Shown here: in pieces, positions 43,298-52,512 of the stretch
How positions within the stretch are numbered: position 1 is the stretch's first letter
How the letters are laid out: each line of letters begins with the position of its first letter
DNA from: an uncultured Bacteroidales bacterium
Lineage (GTDB): Bacteria > Bacteroidota > Bacteroidia > Bacteroidales > UBA932
Length of the DNA stretch: 52,539 bases
Reading direction: 5' to 3'
Assembly (NCBI GenBank): GCA_944326305.1
Contig: CALVDL010000021.1
Coordinates: 1 to 52,539, forward strand
Program-made: the position numbers and the translations under genes
The notes under the pieces: model-generated
Told to the model about the DNA's origin: nothing
Databases searched by the model: none
The model's input: the letters and a program-made list of their open reading frames with translations, nothing else

Positions 43298-43347
43298 CTG
43301 AGCATATGGCGGACTCTCCTAATCTGAAGAATCCGCCATATGCTCAG
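43298..43347 (+). terminator. Long hairpin after hutI, possible two-way terminator
   Basis: A perfect 16-bp inverted repeat (43298-43313 with 43332-43347) with an 18-base loop stands between the convergent hutI and the phosphatase-fold gene. No real T-run follows on the plus strand, and on the minus strand only a loose AT-rich stretch. It may block read-through from either side or be a repeat-derived structure. Confidence 0.5.
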
Positions 43348-43366
43348 AAAACATTAACAAATTCAG

Positions 43367-44260
43367 TTAAAGAGGCAATGTAAAATCCATCATCAATGGA
43401 AGATGGTCCGATGCTTCCGATGTAAAATCATCTAAGACCGTATCCGCATAATTGACATTCCGGAATACACACGGAGTACAGTAAATAAAATCTATCCTCG
43501 ATTTACCGTTATTCATACTCGGTTCAAAACCGTCATGTGTATCACCAATTACATCGTTCTTATAATATTTCCTTATCATCCTGTGTACATCATAATTCCG
43601 GTCCGTATAAAACTTCATGTCCACAGGTGAAACAGAATTGAAATCCCCTGTCATTATCCAGTACTTCTCATCTTTGAAACGAGGATTACATATTGTTGAA
43701 TCAAGGATAGTCCGCATCTCATAGACACGAAAAGCATCGCCTCCGTTATCTTTTTTGGTTACATCATCCATTGAATACTTCTGCGGCCACAAATGAAGAA
43801 TCACATAATTCACCCCGCATATCCTGACATGCATTGCCCCATGAGACAAACCTTTTCCTATTCTCTGAACCACCTCTATCGGGTATCTGGATGTCACTGC
43901 TACCGGATAATTGTCCTGATAAGGCCCTACGGCACAATAACCATGTCCCCACCTTGCCGCCAGGGTTCCTAGACTATCCGGAAGATACCTTGGCACAACA
44001 TCAGCACTTCTGCTCACCTTGTTCTCATCCCAATGCGTTGCGCCTTCACATAAAGTAAGCACATCGGGGGCCATTGAATTGACCCAGAATACGAACCGGT
44101 CATAATCATTATACTGGTCATACCACATCCCGTTAAGTATATTGTAATCAATCAAACGGATTTTCCTGCCTCCATACTCTTTGCCGGCAGCAACCAATGC
44201 CGGCAAAGCAACCAAAAACAGCACTCCGATAAATATTCCCTTAAAAATCGATTTTTTCAT
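43367..44260 (-). CDS. Exported endonuclease/exonuclease/phosphatase-family enzyme
   Basis: 297 residues from the ATG at 44260. A hydrophobic N-terminus (FIGVLFLVALPALVAA) indicates a signal peptide. The metal-dependent EEP fold is shown by RLIDYNILNGMW, WIMTGDFNSVSP, SRIDFIYCT and the closing ASDHLPLMMDF. Members include nucleases, sphingomyelinases and inositol-phosphate phosphatases; all cut phosphate esters using Mg2+. Export and cotranscription with a SusCD pair favour a nutrient substrate over a DNA repair role. It follows the SusD-like gene by 12 bases (3 if it starts at 44269). The exact substrate cannot be read from the sequence. Confidence 0.85.
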   Translation of the reverse strand: MKKSIFKGIFIGVLFLVALPALVAAGKEYGGRKIRLIDYNILNGMWYDQYNDYDRFVFWVNSMAPDVLTLCEGATHWDENKVSRSADVVPRYLPDSLGTLAARWGHGYCAVGPYQDNYPVAVTSRYPIEVVQRIGKGLSHGAMHVRICGVNYVILHLWPQKYSMDDVTKKDNGGDAFRVYEMRTILDSTICNPRFKDEKYWIMTGDFNSVSPVDMKFYTDRNYDVHRMIRKYYKNDVIGDTHDGFEPSMNNGKSRIDFIYCTPCVFRNVNYADTVLDDFTSEASDHLPLMMDFTLPL

Positions 44261-44272
44261 AACATACATTTA

Positions 44273-45571
44273 TCAATATCCTTCATTCTGATCAAGAAGA
44301 TCATTCAATGTTCTCTGGGCATCAGGGACAGGGAAAAGCAGCTGATAAGACTGCATCCCAGATATGGTCGACAGGGCTTTACCAGTCCGTACAAGATCAT
44401 AGTACCTATGGTTTTCACCAAGAAATTCAAATCTGCGCTCATTCAGCACCGCATCAAGAAATGTATCTGCAGTCACATCAGCGTCTCCAAGTCCTCTTTC
44501 TTTTCTCAACTCATTAAGTCGAGCCAGTCCGTTTGGATACCCTTGTGCCTCTGCACTAACAAGGTACATCTCAGCAATCCTCGAAATTATTATCGGATCT
44601 GTAAATGATTGCCCTCCACGGTATTTATGGACACAATAATGATAAATTGTACTCGGATCTTCCGTTTCTATATAAATACCCTGTGTCTTCCTTATATCCC
44701 CATTTTCAAAAGCATTGTACGTGTCGTCGCTCACGTAGAACCATCCACCGCCTTTATTTACGTAATTGTAGGTATAGAACTGGCTCCCCAAATAGATTCC
44801 ATTTTCCGTAGACTGGTTCGAAAAGGCGAAAATAGTTTCGGTATTAGTATCTGCCCCGAAGATATTGTCAAAAGAATCAAGGGAGTATCTACCACATGTA
44901 ATCAAAGATTCCGCCAGATCTGCTGCTTCCTTGTTCTTGCCTTCATAAAGGAAGACCCTTGCTTTCAATGCTTTCAGCGCATCATCAGACACATAATAGT
45001 AAGAAGAACTCGGTCCGAGCAGATTTTCTGCATTCTCAATATTTTCTTCGATGAATGCCCAAACATCTTCGACAGGATCCCTGGGCACCTTTTCCATTGT
45101 ATTGGTCCTAAGAATAGGAACTTTGCCCCATCGTGTCACTAGCTCTGTATAGATAAGTGCCCTGAAATAATAGGCTTCACCAAGGTATGTCTTTGCTTCC
45201 TCCGAACTGCTCTGAAACCTTTCACACGTACTTATCAAATTGTTGACCTGATACAACGCCTCATAATATCCGTTCCATTGTCCTGATATGACACCGCTCA
45301 AAGCTGTCATCTGGTTGTTTATATAGTTGATCGGCTCTGCCGACTGAGAATATAGGAAATCCCCTCCGAAAATATCGAATGCGATATAAGAGTATGCTCC
45401 AGGTTTATGTTGTACCATATTATACATTCCCGTCCTCATGGCAGCCAGGTCTGATTCAGATACGGCATCGGGAGAGGCGGATGTATGAGGATATTTATCA
45501 AGCAGTCCGGTACATGAATTAAACAAATACATCACTGCCGGCAATAACGTTAAAATATATCTTATTTTCAT
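44273..45571 (-). CDS. SusD/RagB-family lipoprotein (accessory locus)
   Basis: 432 residues, short for the family. Lipobox FNSC with Cys at about residue 20. SusD-like helices (LAAMRTGMYNMVQ, ALYQVNNLISTCERF, YLGEAYYFRALIY) are followed by the C-terminal pattern RLNELRKERGLGD, DAVLNERRFEFLGENHRYYDLVRTG and PVPDAQRTLN. It should bind the ligand at the cell surface as partner of the TonB receptor encoded 19 bases upstream. The gene is visibly AT-richer than the SusD-like gene at 31615. Confidence 0.93.
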   Translation of the reverse strand: MKIRYILTLLPAVMYLFNSCTGLLDKYPHTSASPDAVSESDLAAMRTGMYNMVQHKPGAYSYIAFDIFGGDFLYSQSAEPINYINNQMTALSGVISGQWNGYYEALYQVNNLISTCERFQSSSEEAKTYLGEAYYFRALIYTELVTRWGKVPILRTNTMEKVPRDPVEDVWAFIEENIENAENLLGPSSSYYYVSDDALKALKARVFLYEGKNKEAADLAESLITCGRYSLDSFDNIFGADTNTETIFAFSNQSTENGIYLGSQFYTYNYVNKGGGWFYVSDDTYNAFENGDIRKTQGIYIETEDPSTIYHYCVHKYRGGQSFTDPIIISRIAEMYLVSAEAQGYPNGLARLNELRKERGLGDADVTADTFLDAVLNERRFEFLGENHRYYDLVRTGKALSTISGMQSYQLLFPVPDAQRTLNDLLDQNEGY

Positions 45572-45590
45572 ACCTGTCTCCTTTTTTTAA

Positions 45591-48500
45591 TTAAAGTGAA
45601 AGATTGACTCCGAATGAATAGATTCTCGGTTGCGGGATATTCAAATTGTCTACACCGATATATCTTGCGTCATTGTTTGTATTGACCTCTGGATCCCATC
45701 CCGGATATTTTGAAACTAGGAATACATTATCAACTGAAAAATAAACTCTCAATGATGAAATACGGGCCTTCGACAGAAGACTTGTCGGGAAATTGTATGC
45801 CAATGTAAGATTCCTCAGTCTCAGGAATGACCCGTCATGCAGGAAGAAATCCGAATTCAAAGTATTAAGAGTACTGTTATAATATGGTCTCGGATACCAG
45901 TTCTCTCCTGAACCAGGAGTCCAATAATGCGTAGCATGTTCTTTTGTAATGTTGGCCTTGTATGCCCGGCGTGAATAATTGAACTCCTGTCCGGAATACA
46001 CATCATTGCCGTACATATACGTAAAGAATAGATCCAGTGTCCAGTTCTTAAATGAGAAAGTATTACTCCAGCCTCCCTGAAAATCAGGAGTAGGAGATCC
46101 TATGACCATTCTGTCATCAGTATCCGTAAGATTACCATCTGAATTTATATCCCGGTATTTGATGTCTCCGGCTCTATAACCTTTTGCATATAATGTAGCT
46201 GGGACTTCACTGTCAGATTGGTAAATACCATCATGCTTATAGAGATAAAATGCACCGAGTTCTTCACCTACCCTGAGAATTCTCTGGGTACCATAAGTCG
46301 TGCTGTTATTCGCTCCTATAATTATATCCTCATCTCCGACCAGACTCAGAATTCTGTTGGCATTAGTGGAAATATTGAAATTCGTACTCCAGTGCACAGG
46401 TCCGAAATCCACCTCACCTCCTATGGTCAGTTCCAGGCCTTTATTCTCCATAGACCCGACATTGCTTATAATAGATGACACGCCTGATGTAGTATAAATA
46501 GGCTTGGCATACAAAAGGTCCGTTGTCTTTTTGTAATATGCATCGAAAATCAATGTAAGCCTGTTGTCAAAGAAACCGAGATCAAATCCGGCATCCCACT
46601 GGCCAGCCTTCTCCCAGGTAAGTCCGGAATTTCCAAAATCCGTGACTGCGATTCCGCCAATTCCTTCATAGTTATAACCGCCATCCATCTTTGCCAAATA
46701 TGCATAATAATCAATGCCTTCCTGATTTCCGGTCTTACCGTAGCTGACTCTTACTTTCATATCAATGCCTGAACCCTTCATGAATTCTTCATTAGATACA
46801 TTCCATCCGAAAGACACGGACGGGAACCATCCCCACCTATAATCTCGGGCAAACTTAGACGATCCATCTGTTCGCAGAGAACCAGTCAGAGTATACCTGT
46901 CTTTATAAGAAAAATTCACACGTCCGAAGAATGATTCCATCGCATAACTCATAATCTGCCCATCATATCCGTCTATCGATGCTGCCGCCCCCATTGCATC
47001 GAATGCATCTGAAGGGAAACCTTTACCAAGCATATACTTATAGTCGGAATCCAGCATCTGCAGTGAATGACCCAACATGGCACTGAATCCAAAAGAATCA
47101 TTCAGGAAGGTATCGTTATAACTCAGCACATTATCAATTACTATGTTTCTGATAAGCTTATTGGCATCTACAAGTCCAAAAGTCTTCACATACGGATGCT
47201 TGGAAGAATAATGTTTATAGTCCCGATTGTATGTAACGTCTGTACTGAGCGTATTCTTAAAAGTCAGCCTGTCATCAAGAAACTTCAGAGTAAAATAATA
47301 GCTTCCGAGAAACCTATATGACTCAAGAAATGTATTGGCTTCGTTCAGGATAGCGGCAGGGTTATGGTATGTAAGTTCATTTGTACCGCCTACAGTATAT
47401 GTACCATCATCATGATATGCCTTGTCAAACGGTCTCTGAAGGACGCATCTGCCAAGAATCATCGAACCAAGGCTCACACCCGGAACTTGATGGTTTTTCA
47501 TATAATTGGCAGATGTATTTGCTCCGACTTCAAGCCAATTGTTGAATTTATGGTCTATCCTGGCCTTGAAGTTGAATTTATCCAATTTATTCGTCTTGAT
47601 AATTCCTTTGTTATGGTTATAACTTCCTCCGATATAGAAATTAGTTTTTTCATTTCCTCCGGAAAAAGAAAGATTCGCATTCCAGAAATTACCGAGCTGT
47701 ACTGCATATGAAAGCCAGTCCGTAGTTTCCGTAGTACCTGGATCCAGATACTCAAGGGAAGAACCGGTCTGCGCATTATAGTTGTCTATACCGATATTGT
47801 ACTGTTTCAGATATTCCTCTGTATTCGCCATCTGAAGCCTTCCGATATTAGGGAACTGGTTGATTCCTGCACTGAGATTCACATTCAGTATAGACTTTCC
47901 CTTCTTACCTGATTTTGTGGTAATTACCACCACTCCATTACTTGCGCGGGAACCGTAAATAGATGCAGAAGCTGCATCTTTAAGGACTTCAATGCTTTCT
48001 ATATCGGCAACATTAAGCACTGCCAGAGGGCTCATATTCTCTCCGAAATTATAAAGATTTGCGTTACTGTTATCGATAGGGATGCCGTCTATTACATAAA
48101 GAGGATCATTCCCGGCCTGAATAGACGAGGCCCCTCGTATGCTGACCCTTTCTCCCGCACCGAGGGCTCCAGAAGAAGCAAACGAAGTCACACCTGCGAT
48201 TCGTCCGTTCAAAAGGGCTGTAGGGCTACTTACTTCTCTCATATTGCTTTCATCTATCTCTACTCTACTTATGGCACTGGAAACAAGAGAACGTTTCATT
48301 GTACCATAGCCGACAACAACTACTTCATCGAGAAATTCAGCAGACTCTCTCAAAATGAAGTTGACGGAACCCATTTTTTCAGTTATTGCCATTTCCTTGG
48401 GCTCATACCCAAGACAAGCACACTCTAGTAATGTCGCTCCACCTTCAATCTCCAAAGACCAGTTGCCATCCAAATCAGTAGTAGTACCATTAGATGTGCC

Positions 48501-48935
48501 TTTCTCAAAAACGGATGCCCCGGGAACCCCCGTTCCAGTTCCATCCAAGACCTTTCCCGTTATACGGTAAGGTTCTAATTTGGATGAAGCGACACCCTGT
48601 TTACTGAGCCGAATCACATTATCATTAATTTCAGTCTTGATTCCTTGGGAAGAAAAAATCCTATCAAGAACAGATGAAAGTGGCTCATTCCTAACAGAAA
48701 TTGAAACTTTCCTACTCAAATCAATGCCATCAGTCCTTATCACAAACGACAATCCATATTTGGATTTCAATGAATTAAGGACTTTCTCAACAGATACGTC
48801 CTGCATATTCAGAGTAACAAGGCCGGAGTCTTGTGCATACGCAGTCTGACCTGAGAACAAAAAAGCCAGACTCAGCGGCAACAGCCATTTAAACAGCTGA
48901 CGGACAAATTTTAAGTCAAAGGCAATACTCATCAT
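45591..48935 (-). CDS. SusC-type TonB receptor with STN domain (accessory locus)
   Basis: About 1114 residues from the ATG at 48935. Signal peptide ending near TAYAQ, then an STN domain (about 40-90: VTLNMQDVSVEKVLNSLKSK), the module that signals to FecR-like anti-sigma factors. Next come a carboxypeptidase-regulatory-like domain, the plug (EVVVVGYGTMKRSLVSSAIS, SIEVLKDAASASIYGSRASN) and a long barrel ending IYSFGVNLSL. The frame opens at 48980, but that would overlap the anti-sigma gene; Met at 48935 or 48932 precedes a good signal peptide. With the sigma and anti-sigma genes upstream it forms a trans-envelope regulated uptake system. Confidence 0.94.
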   Translation of the reverse strand: MMSIAFDLKFVRQLFKWLLPLSLAFLFSGQTAYAQDSGLVTLNMQDVSVEKVLNSLKSKYGLSFVIRTDGIDLSRKVSISVRNEPLSSVLDRIFSSQGIKTEINDNVIRLSKQGVASSKLEPYRITGKVLDGTGTGVPGASVFEKGTSNGTTTDLDGNWSLEIEGGATLLECACLGYEPKEMAITEKMGSVNFILRESAEFLDEVVVVGYGTMKRSLVSSAISRVEIDESNMREVSSPTALLNGRIAGVTSFASSGALGAGERVSIRGASSIQAGNDPLYVIDGIPIDNSNANLYNFGENMSPLAVLNVADIESIEVLKDAASASIYGSRASNGVVVITTKSGKKGKSILNVNLSAGINQFPNIGRLQMANTEEYLKQYNIGIDNYNAQTGSSLEYLDPGTTETTDWLSYAVQLGNFWNANLSFSGGNEKTNFYIGGSYNHNKGIIKTNKLDKFNFKARIDHKFNNWLEVGANTSANYMKNHQVPGVSLGSMILGRCVLQRPFDKAYHDDGTYTVGGTNELTYHNPAAILNEANTFLESYRFLGSYYFTLKFLDDRLTFKNTLSTDVTYNRDYKHYSSKHPYVKTFGLVDANKLIRNIVIDNVLSYNDTFLNDSFGFSAMLGHSLQMLDSDYKYMLGKGFPSDAFDAMGAAASIDGYDGQIMSYAMESFFGRVNFSYKDRYTLTGSLRTDGSSKFARDYRWGWFPSVSFGWNVSNEEFMKGSGIDMKVRVSYGKTGNQEGIDYYAYLAKMDGGYNYEGIGGIAVTDFGNSGLTWEKAGQWDAGFDLGFFDNRLTLIFDAYYKKTTDLLYAKPIYTTSGVSSIISNVGSMENKGLELTIGGEVDFGPVHWSTNFNISTNANRILSLVGDEDIIIGANNSTTYGTQRILRVGEELGAFYLYKHDGIYQSDSEVPATLYAKGYRAGDIKYRDINSDGNLTDTDDRMVIGSPTPDFQGGWSNTFSFKNWTLDLFFTYMYGNDVYSGQEFNYSRRAYKANITKEHATHYWTPGSGENWYPRPYYNSTLNTLNSDFFLHDGSFLRLRNLTLAYNFPTSLLSKARISSLRVYFSVDNVFLVSKYPGWDPEVNTNNDARYIGVDNLNIPQPRIYSFGVNLSL

Positions 48936-48963
48936 AAATGTTTGATTAAGGTTAGACTTATAG

Positions 48964-49941
48964 TCATTTATATATTTCAATGTAATTACCTTCTCTTTTT
49001 ACATTATAATTACCATCAATATTCAGGGCCGACAATATCCTGTCTGCATCTTCTCCCCTTACAAAACTAGCATAGTATATTTCTTCGGCTATTTCAGGGT
49101 CCTTTATCACTATCTTTACCCCAAAGCGCCGTTCGAGATCTTTTGCTATCTGGGACAAAGTCATATGATAGGCATTGAATTCACCTTTGAACCATGCCGG
49201 ATACGAATCCAGATTTACCTGGAACATGTCAAGTTCCTCTTTTATCCTATCATATAAGAGAGACTTTCCCGGCAATAATGCCACAGTATCACATCCTGGT
49301 ATTCCTACTGTTACGCCCCCCTCCATCAGAGTGGTAGTCACAGTGCCGTCCTCCTGATATGCTTTTACATTGAACTTGGTGCCAGTAACACGGATCTCTG
49401 TTCCACCTGCATTGACGATAAACGGATGGAGGGGATCTTTCTCTACTTCAATATATATCTCCCCAGAAAGATAGATTTTCCTTTCATAACCTATAAATTC
49501 TTCAGGATAGAGAATTCTGGAACCAGAATTGATCCAGACTCTCGAACTGTCAGGCAGAATAAGCTCCGAAATCTCGCCATAATCCGTACATACCTCCGTC
49601 CAAGCAATGATTTTCACATTTTCCTCCTGATGCTTTGAGATATATGAAATACCAGCCAGAAAACCTATTATAGCGACGACTACAGCGACTGATCCGGAAA
49701 GGAGCAATCTGATTGTTGATGAAGATATACTGTAGAAACATCCAGTTCTTAATCGGAATGACCGGAAAGCGGACTCTATTTCACAATCTTCAATTTTGTT
49801 TTCCGGATTTTCCCACAAATCACGGCTAGCACGATCAAATTCCGAATCGGACATTTCTGACAATATTTTGCCTATACGGTCCGGATCCTGGGATTTTACA
49901 ACATCTAAAAATTCTTTCTCTTTATTCTTGTTAAGGGACAT
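48964..49941 (-). CDS. FecR-family anti-sigma factor
   Basis: About 325 residues from the ATG at 49941 (Met12 at 49956 and the first Met at 49989 are alternatives). A cytoplasmic N-domain, a membrane segment (LLLSGSVAVVVAIIGFLAGI) and a periplasmic FecR domain (ISELILPDSSRVWINSGSRI, VTGTKFNVKAY). A C-terminal STN-interacting part closes the protein (MTLSQIAKDLERRFGVKIVI, RILSALNIDG). It should hold the sigma factor until the SusC-like receptor signals ligand binding. The N-terminal part is longer than usual and reads MSLNKNKEKEFLDVV. Confidence 0.92.
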   Translation of the reverse strand: MSLNKNKEKEFLDVVKSQDPDRIGKILSEMSDSEFDRASRDLWENPENKIEDCEIESAFRSFRLRTGCFYSISSSTIRLLLSGSVAVVVAIIGFLAGISYISKHQEENVKIIAWTEVCTDYGEISELILPDSSRVWINSGSRILYPEEFIGYERKIYLSGEIYIEVEKDPLHPFIVNAGGTEIRVTGTKFNVKAYQEDGTVTTTLMEGGVTVGIPGCDTVALLPGKSLLYDRIKEELDMFQVNLDSYPAWFKGEFNAYHMTLSQIAKDLERRFGVKIVIKDPEIAEEIYYASFVRGEDADRILSALNIDGNYNVKREGNYIEIYK

Positions 49942-49999
49942 TATGAAGTATGCCATATTTATGTTTCCATAAATAATACGGAAAAACACTACGGCACAC

Positions 50000-50584
50000 T
50001 TAATCTGATTTCAAGAAAAGTGAAAGATCTACAGGGTTTATTTTTAAAGAAAAAGCCAACTCATTTCGTATCTGTCTAAGTGCTAGGTTAATATGTTTTT
50101 CTACAGTTCTTATGGAAATTCCGAATCTGTTAGCAGTATCCTTATTTGAGCGTCCGAAATACCTGCTTGATATAAATATTTCCCTTCTCGTTGACGGCAT
50201 AGACGCGACAATCCTATCTATTATTCCAGAGATAATCCGATAATCAACCATACTATTTTGTACGAATTCTTCCGAAAGTTCTTCTGCCAGTTCTTTTCTG
50301 AATTTCATGGCAACTGCACGGTGGCGATACCAGTCCATAATCTCATTTCGGGAAACCATGAATACGTAACCTGACAGTCCATCACCGTAACCTTTTTCGG
50401 GAACAATCCTGTTCCTGTTTAACCATACCTTCACAAAAACATTCTGCACTATCTCATCCACGGCCCACTGCTCAGGAACCATCTTGGAGACAAAACCGTA
50501 TATTCTGGAATAATAAAGTCTGTAGAACCTATGCCAGGCCTTCATATTCCCATTCCGAATAAGTTCAATAAATATATAATCCAT
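50000..50584 (-). CDS. ECF RNA polymerase sigma factor (FecI/Bacteroidota type)
   Basis: 194 residues. Region 2 spans about 18-85 (FYRLYYSRIYGFVSKMVPEQ, DEIVQNVFVKVWLNRNRI, YVFMVSRNEIMDWYRHR). Region 4 spans about 120-175 (IVASMPSTRREIFISSRYF, SNKDTANRFGISIRTVEKHI). It should direct polymerase to the SusC-like operon once released by the FecR-like protein encoded downstream. Start at 50584. The 169 bases to the divergent phosphodiester glycosidase gene hold promoters for both directions. Confidence 0.92.
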   Translation of the reverse strand: MDYIFIELIRNGNMKAWHRFYRLYYSRIYGFVSKMVPEQWAVDEIVQNVFVKVWLNRNRIVPEKGYGDGLSGYVFMVSRNEIMDWYRHRAVAMKFRKELAEELSEEFVQNSMVDYRIISGIIDRIVASMPSTRREIFISSRYFGRSNKDTANRFGISIRTVEKHINLALRQIRNELAFSLKINPVDLSLFLKSD

Positions 50585-50616
50585 TTTTACTGTCTGTGTC
50601 TTTCCCTATATCATTA

Positions 50617-50624
50617 CAAAGATA
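50617..50624 (-). promoter_or_regulatory. Candidate -7 box of the sigma factor gene
   Basis: TATCTTTG on the minus strand (50624-50617) matches TAnnTTTG and lies 33 bases before the start codon. No good -33 TTTG at the usual distance. Confidence 0.4.
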
Positions 50625-50725
50625 TTGATTTACTTCTTTCACCATACAGTTCCGAGAATTTCTTAATAAATTATTAATTTTTTCAAATAATTATTAAACT
50701 AAATGTTCAATATGCTATTAATTTA

Positions 50726-50733
50726 TATTTTTG
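50726..50733 (+). promoter_or_regulatory. Candidate -7 box of the phosphodiester glycosidase gene
   Basis: TATTTTTG at 50726-50733 matches TAnnTTTG, 20 bases before the ATG at 50754. No TTTG at -33, so an alternative sigma factor or an activator could be involved. The surrounding 100 bases are strongly AT-rich. Confidence 0.4.
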
Positions 50734-50753
50734 CATCATAAATATTATAGAAT

Positions 50754-51608
50754 ATGGACAATAGATTTTTCCTCATCGCAGCTTTCTTTGCAATCATCTA
50801 TCCATTACAACATGCTAAAGCCCAAGACTCTAATGATTCACTGGCTTTTGTATCCGCCAACTGGAACTGGCAGGAAATCGGCAATGGAGCTAAAGCAGGA
50901 TATGCACAATTCAGAATATTCGGCAGCACACAGAGCATCTCCATCGTAAAATATCCTGCCCGAAAATTTAGGACACAAATAATCAATTCACCAGGAAATA
51001 TTGCAAACACTACAGATTCTCTTGCCATGAAGTACGCCTCATTGGTAGCAATCAACGGCAGTTTCTTCAACACCAAGACATTATATCCTCACACTTTCTT
51101 AAGTATTAACCATAAGATAGAAGGCATATCTTCCGCCCACGAATACAGAAGATCGAACGGAATTCTAGCATTCAAGGACAGGAAAGGCAGAAAAATGGAT
51201 ATTTTTCTCTGCGACACAAGTTCATACGCGAAGTACAGCAAGAAATATTACTATGCAATAGCAGCCGGTCCTCTGCTTTTGCTAGACGGAAAGAATGCAC
51301 ATATCGATACCAACATGGAATTCAATTCTACAAGACACCCTAGAAGCATAATAGGTTACGACAATAACGGATATTATTACATGATAGTCATAGACGGACG
51401 TTTTCCAGGACAGGGAGAAGGTATTTCAATCCCTGAAGCAGTAGCAGTTGCCCGTTATGCTGGACTGAAGGAAGCAATCAATCTTGACGGTGGTGGATCC
51501 TCGACCTTGTGGACAGAGCCCACTGGAGTCATCAACCACCCTTGTGACAATAAAAAATTCGACCATGCAGGTTGCCGTATTGTCCCTAACTTAATCATTG
51601 CAAGATGA
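50754..51608 (+). CDS. Exported phosphodiester glycosidase family protein (NAGPA-like)
   Basis: 284 residues with a signal peptide (about 1-23, HAKAQ). The core matches the NAGPA/phosphodiester glycosidase domain: SLVAINGSFFN (about residue 98), RHPRSIIGYD, YYMIVIDGRFPG and the hallmark INLDGGGSSTLW near the end. The named member of the family, mammalian uncovering enzyme, removes N-acetylglucosamine from its phosphodiester link to mannose-6-phosphate. Bacterial members are thought to cut sugar phosphodiesters. Divergent from the sigma factor gene and likely part of the same locus. The gene is AT-rich. The substrate here is unknown. Confidence 0.87.
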   Translation: MDNRFFLIAAFFAIIYPLQHAKAQDSNDSLAFVSANWNWQEIGNGAKAGYAQFRIFGSTQSISIVKYPARKFRTQIINSPGNIANTTDSLAMKYASLVAINGSFFNTKTLYPHTFLSINHKIEGISSAHEYRRSNGILAFKDRKGRKMDIFLCDTSSYAKYSKKYYYAIAAGPLLLLDGKNAHIDTNMEFNSTRHPRSIIGYDNNGYYYMIVIDGRFPGQGEGISIPEAVAVARYAGLKEAINLDGGGSSTLWTEPTGVINHPCDNKKFDHAGCRIVPNLIIAR

Positions 51609-51831
51609 CAGGCTTGCCTCACCAAATTCCTTACGGATAAGTATTAAAAATTTCCGATAGCCAGATTAGTCCATGGCAAACCACTGAAAATCAACAAATT
51701 GTCGCTGAAAGAGCAGAATAAATTCGTTGGACCGACGTTATATAGTGACAAAGTGTCATATTTCTCCGGTTCGGCATCCTTATTGTATCCGATTCCCGTC
51801 AGAAAAAGGACATTATTAAAATAACAATATC
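51609..51831 (+). other. Intergenic region with a 58-codon open stretch
   Basis: From 51648 to the TAA at 51822-51824 one plus-strand frame is open for 58 codons without an ATG. Its translation looks protein-like (KINKLSLKEQNKFVG, then YSDKVSYFSGSASLLYPIP). It ends eight bases before the ferritin ATG. It could be a gene remnant, a TTG-started small protein, or chance. No clear ferritin promoter was found here. Confidence 0.3.
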
Positions 51832-52311
51832 ATGATTACAGAAAAACTTGAAAAAGCCTTCAATGATCAGATCACTGCTGAGCTTTGGTCATCAAATCTT
51901 TACCTTCAGATGGCCTTCTATCTTCAGAAAGAGGGTTGGGACGGTTTTGCACACTGGATGCTGAAACAGTCCGACGAAGAAAAAGAGCATGCGGTTGAAC
52001 TTGCCGGTTATCTTGCCAAGAGGGGCGGCACAGCCAAAGTGAGCATGATTGATGTAGTCCCTTCCGGCTGGGGCAGCGTAGAAGAGGTGTTCAAGCATGT
52101 ATATGAGCATGAATGCCATGTTTCAAAGCTTATTGACGAACTTGTTGACGTCGCTTCCGCAGAGAAGGACAAGGCCACCCAGGATTTCCTCTGGGGCTTT
52201 GTCAGGGAGCAGGTCGAGGAAGAAGCTACAGCACAGTCTATCCTCGAAAAGATAGGAAAATGCAACGGTGCTGGCCTGTTCTATATTGACGGACAGCTCG
52301 CCAAAAGATAA
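51832..52311 (+). CDS. ftnA: Ferritin (non-haem, FtnA type)
   Basis: Iron-storage subunit that oxidises Fe2+ and stores it as a ferric mineral in a 24-mer shell; cytoplasmic. 159 residues, as usual. Ferroxidase ligands at the expected places: Glu17, Glu50 and His53 (SDEEKEHAVEL), with further acidic ligands in FVREQVEEEATAQSIL. Single gene, followed at once by an intrinsic terminator. Its codon use looks more like the core genome than the AT-rich locus before it. Confidence 0.95.
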   Translation: MITEKLEKAFNDQITAELWSSNLYLQMAFYLQKEGWDGFAHWMLKQSDEEKEHAVELAGYLAKRGGTAKVSMIDVVPSGWGSVEEVFKHVYEHECHVSKLIDELVDVASAEKDKATQDFLWGFVREQVEEEATAQSILEKIGKCNGAGLFYIDGQLAKR

Positions 52312-52334
52312 TAAAGTCCGTAAGGGCTGAACAG

Positions 52335-52378
52335 AAATACGGAGGATGGGACAATGGTTTCATCCTCCGTATTTTTTT
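52335..52378 (+). terminator. Intrinsic terminator of the ferritin gene
   Basis: Perfect 14-bp stem (52335-52348 with 52361-52374), 12-base loop and a run of T to 52378. It starts 24 bases after the ferritin stop. Confidence 0.93.
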
Positions 52379-52461
52379 ATTCCAAACGTGGTTCCCGGTC
52401 CAGAAGTCGGTAATGTGGATATTCCCGGTTGGTGAGTCAAGAAAAGCTGAGGACCGGGCAC

Positions 52462-52503
52462 AAAAAAAAGTTCCCGGGAGGATGATCCATCCTTCCGGGA
52501 ACT
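52462..52503 (-). terminator. Intrinsic terminator of the rRNA operon
   Basis: 14-bp stem with one G-T pair (52469-52482 with 52490-52503), seven-base loop. On the minus strand it is followed by eight T (52469-52462). It lies directly after the 3' end of the 5S rRNA. The 83 bases between this and the ferritin terminator hold nothing I can name. Confidence 0.92.
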
Positions 52504-52512
52504 CTGTCAAAA

